Source: Hydractinia symbiolongicarpus (taxonomy: Eukaryota; Cnidaria; Hydrozoa; Anthoathecata; Hydractiniidae). Taken from it: DNA of 64,000 nt. The notes under the pieces were generated by a model. That model searched no databases. It was not told the DNA's origin and was given only the letters and a program-made list of their open reading frames with translations. The DNA is taken from positions 19,778,501 through 19,842,500 of the forward strand of contig NC_079880.1 in the NCBI RefSeq assembly GCF_029227915.1, in the 5' to 3' direction. Numbering within the stretch: position 1 is the first letter of the stretch; each line of letters opens with the position of its first letter. The position numbers and the translations under genes are program-made. This document shows, in pieces, positions 26,401-37,500 of this stretch.

Positions 26401-26986
26401 AATCAAATTACAAGAAAATAGGATATTTTTAAGCTGAAATTATTGATTTAAAAAGTATTCCACTTTACATCTGCTTGTAATTTAAAAATTCGCAAAAAAA
26501 CGTTCTTCATCCAAATTAACTGAGAGCTAATCTTCTCCAGAAAAGACTTTTAAGCTCCACATCTCCACACATATACCAGCAACATCGCGCTACAAAATTT
26601 CACTGATTACCGTTCAGCATGGGAGTAAATCTCTTCACAATTAATTAGTTGCACAAATATATTGAATTTCTTGTTATGTTGTTTAGTATTTTATTTTTGT
26701 TGCAAAAATTATTATTTTTATTAAAAAATTAAGCTTCATTTGATTATGTTTTTAACGTTTTTTTACAGGCCCTTCCCCAGAATGAAATATTTTCGACGTA
26801 TGTTATTAACTAGCCGTCTAGTTGTGTCTGTAACATGCTTGAAGCAACTGCATGTAATTAGACGCCTAATGAGCCCCAAGCATAAGCAATCCTAAAAACA
26901 GCACAGCCTTTAATCTTCTGACATTGGATTATCATCTCATTCCCCATAGTTTTGCGCATTCTAATCTAATAAATTTTACATTATAT

Positions 26987-27001
26987 TTTTGCATGTTTTA
27001 G
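26987..27001 (+). promoter_or_regulatory. Splice acceptor just before the SURF1 start codon
   Basis: A T-rich stretch ends in TAG six bases before the ATG. Either an untranslated first exon lies upstream, or this is a spliced-leader acceptor; trans-splicing is known in hydrozoans. I see no clear donor exon nearby. Confidence 0.45.
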
Positions 27002-27007
27002 ACAAAA

Positions 27008-27853
27008 ATGAATACTTTTAGAAGGTACATGGTGTCTTCACTTCGACGTGCAGCGAATCTGTACCAGAGGCGTTTCATGTCCATTGAAGCACAATCGAAG
27101 TCTTCGAAAGGACAACACCTTCTGTTAATCATACCAATTGCATCGTTTGGTCTTGGAACATGGCAAGTTCGAAGGTTAGAATGGAAAAAAGGTCTTATTA
27201 AAGAAATGGAAGCAAAAACACAAAAAGAAGCTGTCCCTTTGCCACATGATATTCTCACACCAACCAGGATGGAAGAAATGCAGTACAGACGAGTTATTGT
27301 CCATGGTAAGTTTGACCACAGCAAAGAAATTTACGTTGGTCCTCGCTCTTTGAATGCAGATAAAGAAAGTAAAGGAGGACTGGTTAGTGGTAAACCAACA
27401 AGTGGTTATCATGTTGTGACGCCCTTTGTATTGGATTCGGGTGAAAGAATACTGGTTAACAGAGGTTGGGTGCCTAAGGGAAAGAAAAAACCTGATACTA
27501 GAACTGAAGGACAGGTTATTGACGCTATGCAGTTGACGGGTTTCGTTCGAAAAGGAGAAAAACGTCCGCCTTTTGCGCCAAAATCGCGAGAGGACGGTTT
27601 TGACTGGCATTATTGCGATGTGGAGAACTTCTCAAAGTTGTTAAACACTACACCGTTGTTGATAGATGCTGATTCCGTTTCCACTTCACCGGGCGGTCCA
27701 CTTGGCGGGCAAACACGAGTAAGCATACGCAATGAACACATGCAGTATATTATCACATGGTATTCACTTTCAGCTGCTACTTTTTTTCTGTATTATCAAA
27801 TGAGAAGAAAGCCTGGTGCAATGTTTAGAGCTGGCCCTACTGCGCGTGAATAG
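27008..27853 (+). CDS. SURF1: SURF1-family cytochrome c oxidase assembly factor
   Basis: SURF1 (Shy1 in yeast) is an inner-mitochondrial-membrane protein that helps assemble complex IV, around haem A insertion into COX1. The 281-residue frame has the family layout: an Arg-rich presequence (residues 1-25), a first membrane helix running into GTWQVRR (50-56), a large intermembrane-space domain with NRGWVP (151-156), and a second helix QYIITWYSLSAATFFLYY (246-263). Length is close to the human protein (300). The gene is a single uninterrupted exon, though vertebrate SURF1 has nine. The ATG lies six bases after TTTTGCATGTTTTAG, a good splice acceptor, so the mRNA start is likely made by cis- or trans-splicing. 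No frameshift or lost motif; it looks functional. Confidence 0.95.
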   Translation: MNTFRRYMVSSLRRAANLYQRRFMSIEAQSKSSKGQHLLLIIPIASFGLGTWQVRRLEWKKGLIKEMEAKTQKEAVPLPHDILTPTRMEEMQYRRVIVHGKFDHSKEIYVGPRSLNADKESKGGLVSGKPTSGYHVVTPFVLDSGERILVNRGWVPKGKKKPDTRTEGQVIDAMQLTGFVRKGEKRPPFAPKSREDGFDWHYCDVENFSKLLNTTPLLIDADSVSTSPGGPLGGQTRVSIRNEHMQYIITWYSLSAATFFLYYQMRRKPGAMFRAGPTARE

Positions 27854-30800
27854 TTTATTTTATATAAAACTTTGTTCTCTTTGGGCTGACATGTAGAAAG
27901 AGCTGGTGATTAGAGGAGTATTGTGTGAACGGTAACAGACACAATCCTGTACGTAATACACAATATCAATGTTAATTTGAAATTTATTTATACTAAGCGA
28001 ACGCGCGCACTTTTAATTTTCACGCTAGTCTAATTTTCGCGCTCGTTACAAGTAGTGCGCTAAAAGAAGCTTTGTGTACGCATTAATATATTACGCATGT
28101 TTTAGAATTAAACTATATAACATTAAATTTTATTTTGTGCCAGGATTTCTTTCTTATTGCAAATCTTGGACTAATAGCCAAATGCGCTTAACACTAATTT
28201 TCCTCAGCCAATTGCAGCGACTCTGTGCGAAAATTGGATGTTCGCGAAAATTTAATGAATTAAGGTAGTCGATTATTTATTTAGTTGACGTCTACAACAG
28301 CTTATCTGTATCTGATCTCAAACTAAATTTCGATTAAGTAGACAATTAACATCCATAGAACTGATATCCTCCACTTAAATTCGTTTTCTACAATAAATAA
28401 CTTTTCCTTACTAAAAGTCTTCCGAAGGAAAACAAGTTTTAGCTATACCTTATCAAGGAGAATTGTAATCTGCAAAAACTTACGGCATTGGCAGATAATT
28501 GCGGTAAGCTTTGCCAGACGAAATTTTACTCGATAACGTGTTCCGGGAACCTATTGATGAACTAGTATTTCAAATTTTAAAGTGCTAAATAAAGAAATTG
28601 TATTTGTTGACTTAAATACAAGGTGTTTGTTCAACACCAAATTTTAGTAGAATTTTTTAAAATTGAAGAGTTGTCGTTTTTCACTGTGTTACAATAATAA
28701 TGTACAGTCTTTGTCTGCTAAACGCGAGGAAAAATAAAGGATTGCCAACTTCAGCGGACTTATTCTCGCGCGCTTCTAATGCATATTCCAATTTTCATTT
28801 GGCGAATATTTAAATTCGCGGCTAGGCTCACCTTGTTCCACACTAATTTAAATTTACGGAATACCAAGATGATTAGCTTATTTTATTGATTTTATAGATT
28901 ACTTAAATGATCAACTAAACGCCTAAAAAATCTTGAATATTTTATTTGAATAGGTTGATTTTATTAAAGTTAGTATCGTACGTCGTTCTTCGTTTATATT
29001 CACTAACGAAAACTGTTCGTGCGTAATATTTCATTTTGTGTATCAATGGATATTTATAAAGAAAAAAAAATGTAAAAACTCCCAACATTGCACTTTTTGC
29101 AATAAACAGCCTCTTCGGATAATAGTATCTCCTTGACCTAAACAAAAGCGCAAAAAGTAAAATTAATTTTTCTTAGTAAACGCCTTCGGTGTTGTTAAAC
29201 TGGACAAAACATAAAATTTTTTAAAGCAAACAATTTCGGACAGATTTAAATTCGCGAAGATAATTTGCGTAATACGCAAAAATTTATTTACTTAATGCAA
29301 GTCTCTTTTTGTGACTCCTGCACTAACACTAGTCTGTGCGTAATTAATATTCCTCCATTTTTGTATTTCAGTCTGACTGACTTGTTTTTCTTGTATTTCT
29401 GTCACTAAAGATAAACTCGCTTTTCTCTCGAAGAGAGATCCGAACGTTATATCGAATAGGCTAGAACTTGGAGGTACCAGCTAATTTTTTTTTGTATTAT
29501 TTAATGAAGTAATGTTTTATCAGCTTTATTACTTTCTCATTTTTTACCTTTTTTTCCATCAGCCTTGTTCTCAACTTTCTCTATAAATCGCGGAATCTTT
29601 ACCATCTACAATGGGAGCAAAATTAACGAAACGCCAAACAAAATTCCCTCCCTTTACTTCATTATTGCCTGAAAGATGTCGGTTTGGTTAAAAAAAATTG
29701 TATTGTATTATACCAACATTGACAAAGGGGAAATGAGAGAATATCAACAATTTTCACGTAACATCTATTTTGCTGTGAGTTTTATTTCGTTCTCGATTAT
29801 GAAATAGGCAAGGCATTTGGCGTATCTCCAAATTTTGTGTGCCAGACTTTTTTCAGCTTTCTTAGTGTTTCTGGAAATCCGAATATCTTGGTGATATTTG
29901 ACAGCCCTCTTTAAATGTGACTTGGAAAAATCTTAAATTTTGTCGTTCTACGAAATTTTCCGAATAAATTTTGTGTCATAAAAGCGAAACAATCTTGTGG
30001 CTCATGAGTGGCCTTATTTTTTTGCGCGATTATACCTTTGCGATCTTTTCGAACACCGTAAACGACGCAAAATTTTCTCCCGCGAACTTATTCTTTCTTT
30101 AAAGTAGAAAATTCTTTTTATATTTGCCCATCCAACCAGCATCATATCCTCGGAGTTCAGGGTAAAAAATGTATGGAAACGAGTTGGGAAATAAAGACAA
30201 AATATTTTGCAAACAAGTTGCGTTTTTTTTAAACATTTAAAATACAAATTAATAAGCTAATAACTTAATTTCTATAAATAACTCCAAGAAAAAAGTACCC
30301 AAGTTCAAAAACAAAATTTCACAATAAAGCTCTACATAATATCTTAATTTATTTAAATTTATACAATAAATTAGCGTCTATTTTAAAAAGTAACCCAATA
30401 AAATTTCACAAAAGTACCACAGCGGGTCCCTTTTATTTTGTTTACATCAGTATGGTGCCAGACATATCTATGTATCTCAAAAGGGAGGCTAGGCACGAGC
30501 TAAATAAATTATAAATTCTACGAGAATTTCTATTGTAAAAACACACTAACAAATTTATTTAAAAAACTTTGTTAAAAGTAACGCATAAAACCGGATTTTT
30601 AAGAAGAAATACAACGTATCGTTCTTTGATACGCAAACTACGTAAAAATGTCGTATTTAATCCTACTTTTTGCAGTATTGAGCAACAAATCAAAATTGTC
30701 TAACCAGATCTGCTGATTTCGGTACGATACGTATATCATTTTTTCATTAAAAATCCGGCTTAAATGCGGAGAGCTTGTATCCTTCACGATAACACTTTTT

Positions 30801-31036
30801 GTATAAATGGAAAATTTCTGTTCAAGCTTAATTTAAGTGATTGCAGATTAAAGGCATGGGAATGTTTCCGTTATGATCTAGATTTAATTTTACTCACACA
30901 AGTTTTCACAAACATATAAACAACATTTTACAATACTAAAAAAATGTCTTTCGAACTTAAAAATATTAATATTTACGAACAGTCGTAACTGTCGCACCAC
31001 TTCTTTGTTACTGGTTGCGTCTAATTTTTAAATCAT
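27854..31036. other. Intergenic, no gene seen
   Basis: AT-rich DNA between the SURF1 stop and the stop of the giant coiled-coil gene on the other strand; both 3' UTRs lie here. It contains many short TTCGCG / CGCGAA words in an AT-rich background (e.g. near 28000-28050, 28230, 28760, 28820, 29250) and a few small open frames with no support. Confidence 0.5.
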
Positions 31037-31520
31037 TTACGAGCTGGTGTGGAATTCTTCCTTCATTCTCTTTCTTCTACTGCGGGATTGTTCCAAGATA
31101 TATTTGAGCTCGTCATCTTCTTCTTCCTGTCCTGAAGCTTGCTGTGTAGTGTAAGGTGAAGACGTACCACTGCGACTTGCCCCTGTCATACCGTATGGAG
31201 ATGAAGTTCGACCAGTCTGCATTTGATAGCTGCTTATACCACGTTTCTCAACCGTTGTGGTGATCACCTGTTCGGAGGTAGTGGTTTGACCAATCTCTCT
31301 TTCGCTGCTGCCACTGGTGCTACCACCGACGCGCATTTGGTATTCGGACACACCACGTGTTTGAGAAACTGTTCTTTCTTCAGGTTCTGTGGTCGTATCT
31401 CCTACTCTGATTTGATATTCCGAGAATGTCCGTGGTTGCACGCCTGTTGTTCGAATGCTGGTTGAACTGACTTGACGTTCTTTTTGAACTGGTGAGCTGC
31501 TATCTCTGTAATCATACGAT
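31037..31520 (-). other. C-terminal tail exon with repeated SxYQ motif
   Basis: The last exon codes for about 160 residues without heptads. It carries FSEYQIRVG, VSEYQMRVG and ISSYQMQTG at protein positions about 4637, 4662 and 4700, separated by Ser/Thr/Glu-rich spacers, then an acidic EEEDDE stretch and a basic helix to the stop. The motif looks like a short binding or phosphorylation repeat; I do not know it from a named family. Confidence 0.85.
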
Positions 31521-34500
31521 CTAAAATTTCAATTCATTAGTTGGTAAGTATACTAATTCTTGACTATTCCTTCTAAGGCGAAGAATGTAAGAATGCATTT
31601 CATTTGGTTACTCAAAAGACAACAAGGAAAACTGCTTTTACTGCTTTTGCATAAAATAATATTAAGACAATCGTTTATGATATCAAAATAAATTCATGCT
31701 TCTATTTTATCAGTTTGATGTTAAGAAAACTTCAAGCTATGTTATATTTACAATAAATTTTTTTACCTTCTTTCTTCTTTTGGTTGCTGAACACCAAGCA
31801 CGACATCAACTGTTCCTAAATCTTGACCAGTTTTCATCGATGCAGTGGAGCGGTAGAAGGAAGAAGAATACTGTTTCTTTTCTGCTTCCTTATCTTTCTC
31901 GGTTGCATCAAGGTACACTTCTGTTTCATATCGCTGCTGTGGTGTAACATGAATGGTTGTTTCATGACCTAAAAATACAAATTTGTTTTTTTGAAATGAT
32001 TGCAAAGTGATGCTAAAATGCTGTGATAATACCAGGCGTTATTTTTTAGGGTTGTATGCAGGAGAAGGGAATTTCAGCAGTCAAGAACATAGCCTTTTGC
32101 TTGTTGTCTTATAAATCTTATAAAGGTGAGTAAAATTCTACTCCACTTTGATTTTTGGACCTTTGTTTATTATTTTTTAATGTTTTATTTTTGTTTTGTT
32201 TGATTAAAGATGTTAGCCCTAATTGTGCTGACCCGAAGCGAATGATGCCTTTTATAACGCATGTCGGGAGGAACTTTGACTTTGGTAGTTTAGACTTTTA
32301 AACTTTTTGAATTTTTAAGAAGCCGATATAAACTACTTACTATGTTGCTCGTGATGAAGTGGAATCTGATGTTCGACTAAAGGTTGTTTAGGTTTGAAGA
32401 CAATAGAAGATGAGTGACTAGATTGCGATTGTTCACGAATTTGCTTCAATAGATCTTCAATTTCTCGTCTCAATCTTCGAATCTCACTTTCTTGACTTGT
32501 AATGTTAGCTTTAAGTTTTTCGATTTCAATCGAGCGATCGTAGAGTTGTTTGCGCGATTCTTCTCGTTCTTGCTGAATGGTGATTTGCAATCGTTTGTAT
32601 CGTTCATCTTGATCGTATTGTTGGTTCTCGACAGTTGTTTTCAATTCGTTTTCAACCTAAAGAAAAATAATGATTGTTTTTACACGATATAATAAAGATG
32701 GGTAATCATGTTGTTGAAAGATTTTTAAACACTAGTCGTTAGAGCCCGTGGAAAAATCCATGGTTTCGCCCGTCGCAGCTAAGCTACCATTTTGCGTGAC
32801 AGACAGACAGACAGACAGACGTACACGGGTATTATAATATAGATTTGTAATTGCAGCAACAACTCTTAAGAATATGAACATTCTAACCAGGCTTGTTATT
32901 ATTCTCTATTGCTCTAAACAATTGCCCTATACTTTTTATTCTTAAATCCCAGCCTGATATTCTTATAAAGCATATTCTTATAATAAAAAAAGGCTCGCAT
33001 AAAAGAAAAAGCTTGTTCTAGGATACAAATGCTGTTGTATCTTATAACAAAAATATATTCAATTGGTGGATCTCAAGACAACTTACTCTGGTCAATTTAA
33101 TATGAGTTTCTCGAACTTCTTTCACGTATTTCTCAATGGTGATCTTGTACTCTTCTTCAATTAAGATCTTAGCATGTTTTATTTCTTCACAAGTATCTTG
33201 TAACTCTTGAATCATTCTGTTGGAGTCTTGGTAATCTTGTCTTGATTGATCTCTCTCGCGTTGGGCCTAATTTATAAAAAAAATGTTTGGGTAACTAAGG
33301 AATTTATTACTTTATTTTTTTAATTATTTATTTACTTATTTGCTTTTATTTATGATTTCTAAGCGGAAAATGTCGTTGGTACATATGAGACTAAGCTTTA
33401 AGATTTTGATTTCTATCTTGTTATACCAAGCTGCCTGAAAAGAAATCCGAAGACCAAAAAACTAAAACTCTATTTGCTCGCAAATGTTAATTTTAAATTT
33501 TATTGGGCAACAACTATATTTGTGTCGTTGAACACAGAAAACGTACTTTCTTTAGGTCATCTTTTTGTTTGTTCAAATCTCTTCGAAGTTGTTCAATGTC
33601 AGCTTCCAATGCAGCTCTCTTTGATTTCAACTCCTCAATCAGCATGTCTTTCTCATGAGCGTTCTTCACATGACCATCAATAGATCTTTGATGCTCACGA
33701 AGTTGGCGATCAAACTCTCGCTTACTGTTTCTACCACGTTCTTTTTCATCGTTCAATTCGTTCTTAAGCGTCGAGCATTCTCTTTGTGATTGGTCAACAC
33801 GTTGTTGCAGATCCCGAATGTTTTGGCTGGTTTCTTGGTAACGAGATTCAGTGCTGTTGTATTTCTGTTCGTAATCGTAGATAGTTGTTTTGGTGGTCTG
33901 TAGTTCTTGCTCATATGATACACACTGATCTTTTTGGACTTTGTAATCGCGATCGAGGTCGTCGTATTTCGACTGCATTGTGTGCCAGTCGTCTGTTAAT
34001 CTCTTCTTATCGTTCTCAAGCGCTTGACATTGATATTGGATGGAATCAAGTCTATGCTGCAAGTCATCAATCTCTTTCTGCATGTTAGCTTTGTCTTTCT
34101 TCTCTTGTTCATTTTGATCCTCAAGATATTTACATTTGGTTTGTCGCTCTTGGAATTCGCGTTCACATTTGTCGATGATGAACTTAATGTCGTAAAAGGA
34201 TTTGTCATAGTCATTTACACCTTCGTGTTCGCGAACACGGTCATCTTTGGTGGTGATGTGCGTCATCTCAATGTTGATCAGTTTCTTCACAATGTTCTGA
34301 AGCTCCTGTTGGATGTTGCTCTTTCCACGAGCGACTTCTTCATACTGTTCTTGAGTCTGACCGATTTGCGATCGTAGACCTTCAGCTTCTCTTTCTAACA
34401 TTCTTAAATTCGATTTCAATCGTTCAATTTCGCTATCTTTCTCGTGAATGGTATTATGAAGTTCGTTGCTGAGTTTCTCATTATCACCACCAGCCGCTCG

Positions 34501-37500
34501 TATTTGTCGTTGCAATGCAGCTATTTCGTTGTTGAGTTTATCAACCGTGTTCTTTGATTGGTCCAATTGATCAGTAGTCACGGTCAGATTGTTCTTTTCT
34601 GTACGTAACTCCATCTCTAGTTTGGAAACTTGAGATTTCATGGCATTGATCTCATCCTTTAGGTTTTTGTTCTCATCATCTGAGTTACGTAATTGTGACA
34701 ATCTGCTTTCATATTCACGAATGGTCGTTTGCATTCGTGTCGTTTCATGCGTGTAAGTCTCACTTTCGGTCTGCTCTCGTTGCAGTTGGCTTCTTGCGCG
34801 ATTCAATTCGGCCTCCAATTCAGCAATCTTTGCACGAGCGTTTCCTAAGTCATGATCCATATGTTCGATACGCATTCTTGAATCTTCAACTTCTTTTTCT
34901 AGCCTTTCTTCCTTCTCAATCGAGCGTTGATACGATGCTTCCATCTTAGTGAATTGCTTGTGGCTTTGTAAAATTTCTTCTTGAAGAGAGTTAGCTTTTG
35001 TGTTGTAGGTCTCGAATCCATTTCTGTATTTATCGAGTTCGTCTTGTATTAATCGCAATTGGTTTTCGAGCGATTTCTTTTCTTCTTGTGTTGTTTGAAG
35101 GAGAACTGTGATATCGGATGACTTTCGATGGGTCTCGAGTAATTCCTTCTGTAATCGGTCTCGTTCACGTTCACATGTGATGTAGTTTTGCTCTGATTTC
35201 TGACATTTTTGAAGAATTGTTTCGTAATCTCCTCTATATTTTGTGAAGTCACCTTGAGTGGTATCGTATTGCGATTTAAGGTTGTCCAACTGTTCTCGAT
35301 ACTTATCGGAGTCCGACTTGTATCGATCACGTTCTGTTCGACAGCTATCGTAAGAGCTCGTCAATTCAGCAATTTTGCGATGAAAAGCAGCGAGTTCTTC
35401 ACGTAGTTTACCTTTGTCACCCAAACTACTTTCATAGTTTTCCTTTAATCTACATACAGATGAGTGAGACGCGATCATGTCCTGTCTGATCTTTTCTTTT
35501 TCTTCTTGAACGGCCAAGAATTCAGCTTCGAGTTCAGCGAATTTCTTTCTCAGGTTATCCAGTTCTTCTTGTAGAGCTTTCTTCTCATTCTCGACGCCTT
35601 CAATTTCATACTGTTTATTTTCTAAATCTCTCTTGCACGATTCAACCTCTCCTTCTAAAACAGTCTTCCGACTTCTGAGATCATCAATAATGGTACTTTG
35701 ATGGGAAATTTCCTTCATGTAAGAATCACATTTACGTTGGATCTCCAAGATTTGCCTTTGCAGGGCCATTAGATCGTCTCTGTCTTTCGCAGCCTTTTGA
35801 CGCGCATCCTCTAATTGACTATCAACGTAGGATTTATCTTTGAGAGCTTGAGCAAGTTTATTCTCAAGTCTTGACACTTTGTTGTTTAATGTTTGAATTT
35901 CAGCAACAAGTTGTTCTTTAGAGTTCTCATGTAGTCGGTATGTTTCTCTCAATTCATCGTACTTCCTTCTCATGGCTTCTAATTCGGAAGTTAAATCTTT
36001 GTTCTTGTCGTCGCTCGTTTCTAAGGCAACTTCAAGTTCTGAAATACGTTTTTGAGCATCCATTAACTTGTCCTTTAGTTCATTGTTTCTGTCTTCCATT
36101 GTCTTCAATGTTCTCTCCAATGCACTGATCTTGTCACGGGTTGAGTTGACTTCATGTTCTAAAATAGTGATCTTCTTATGTGCCGCCAACATATCGGTTT
36201 GAAGTTTAGACTCTCTTTCTTGACTTCGTTTGTAGGTTTCTTCAAGTGTACGTAACTTGGCAAGAGTTGTATCAAGTTCCTTCTGTAGATCGTCTCTTCT
36301 GCTGCATGCCATCTCATGTTCACCTTCTAATTTGGTGAGCTTCTTGTGTAATTCCATTAATTCTGATTGAAGTTTGTTCTTTTCATTTTCCAACGTTTCA
36401 GTTGTTAATTCGAATTTATCTGCCCTAGCTTTAGCAGCATCGAGGTCTCGTTGAAGTTTGTCTTTTTCTTGTTCAAGCTGCTGGATGAGAATGTCGCGAT
36501 CAGCCAGATCATGTTCAAGCTCTTTAACTCGATTATAGAAATCTTTTTTCTCACCGTCACACGTATTGTAGGTAATCTTTAGCTCTCTTAGTTCTTTGGT
36601 GATCTGCGTAATCTCTAATTGCAAGGCATCGCGGTTTTGTTTCAATGAGTCGTAATCAGTTGGTCCACCTCCAGAGCGGCGGGTAAGAACATTGATTTCA
36701 TGTGTCAGACGTCGATTTTCACTTGTCAAGCGAGAGTTGTCATCTGTCAGTCTTTCTAATTCGCGTTTTAAGTTATCAATTTCCTTGTTCAACCGATCAA
36801 TTGTATCATGAAGCATGGCATGCTCAGATTCCAATTCCATTACTTTAGTGCTTAAGCTGTGATTTTCTTGTTGCAAGCTTCGGTTGTCTAATCTTAGACG
36901 GTCTAATTCTGATTTGACTGATGAAAGTTCTTGTTTCAATGCATCTACGTCATTTTCTAATGTATTCTTGTCTTGAGTCAAACGATCTATGACGGTTTCT
37001 TTCTCACTGATATCTCGTTTCGCGTGATCAAGCTCACGCTGTAAATCTGACATCTTTCTGTTCATTTCAGTAATGTCATCCTTTAAGGTCTTGTTGCGAG
37101 CATTCATTTCGTCAAGCTGTCCTTTCAGTTGAGCATACTTTGTTGCCTCATCGTGCAATTTTCGCTCTAAATCTTCAATCTTTTGGTCTCTGTCTCGAAT
37201 TTCATTGACAGCTTTTTCGTGTTCACCTTTGATGATTTGGTATTGGGATTCTAAGTCAGCAACGTGGCGCCTTTCGTCAACCAGTGCTTGTTGAAGTTGT
37301 TCAATTGTGGAATCCTTTTCATCAATGGATGCTTCAACTTGAGAAAGTTTTTGGTGAAGATCGTTGCTTTCATGGACAAGTTTGGCAATTCTTTCATCAT
37401 AATTTGCCTTATCAGCTTCTGCTTTGCTTAATCTAACCTTCAGAAGAACAATTTGCTGTTGCAAACCAGTGACATCATTATGTAATGCAAGTAATTCTTC

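Larger units (their letters stand above)
20825..26932. repeat. Tandem segmental duplication, copy 2 (6,108 bp)
   Basis: Second copy of 14714-20824; it ends 75 bp before the SURF1 start codon. Differences are few and clustered: a 12-bp loss near 22990, longer C runs near 23450-23480, single substitutions near 22730-22880, and a denser set in the last few hundred bases. Because copy 2 ends next to SURF1, the duplicated part includes the region just upstream of that gene, and copy 1 therefore carries a second, gene-less copy of it. Confidence 0.95.

Noticed and set aside
26998-27610. Two minus-strand frames over SURF1
   Set aside because: Antisense shadows of a conserved coding region.
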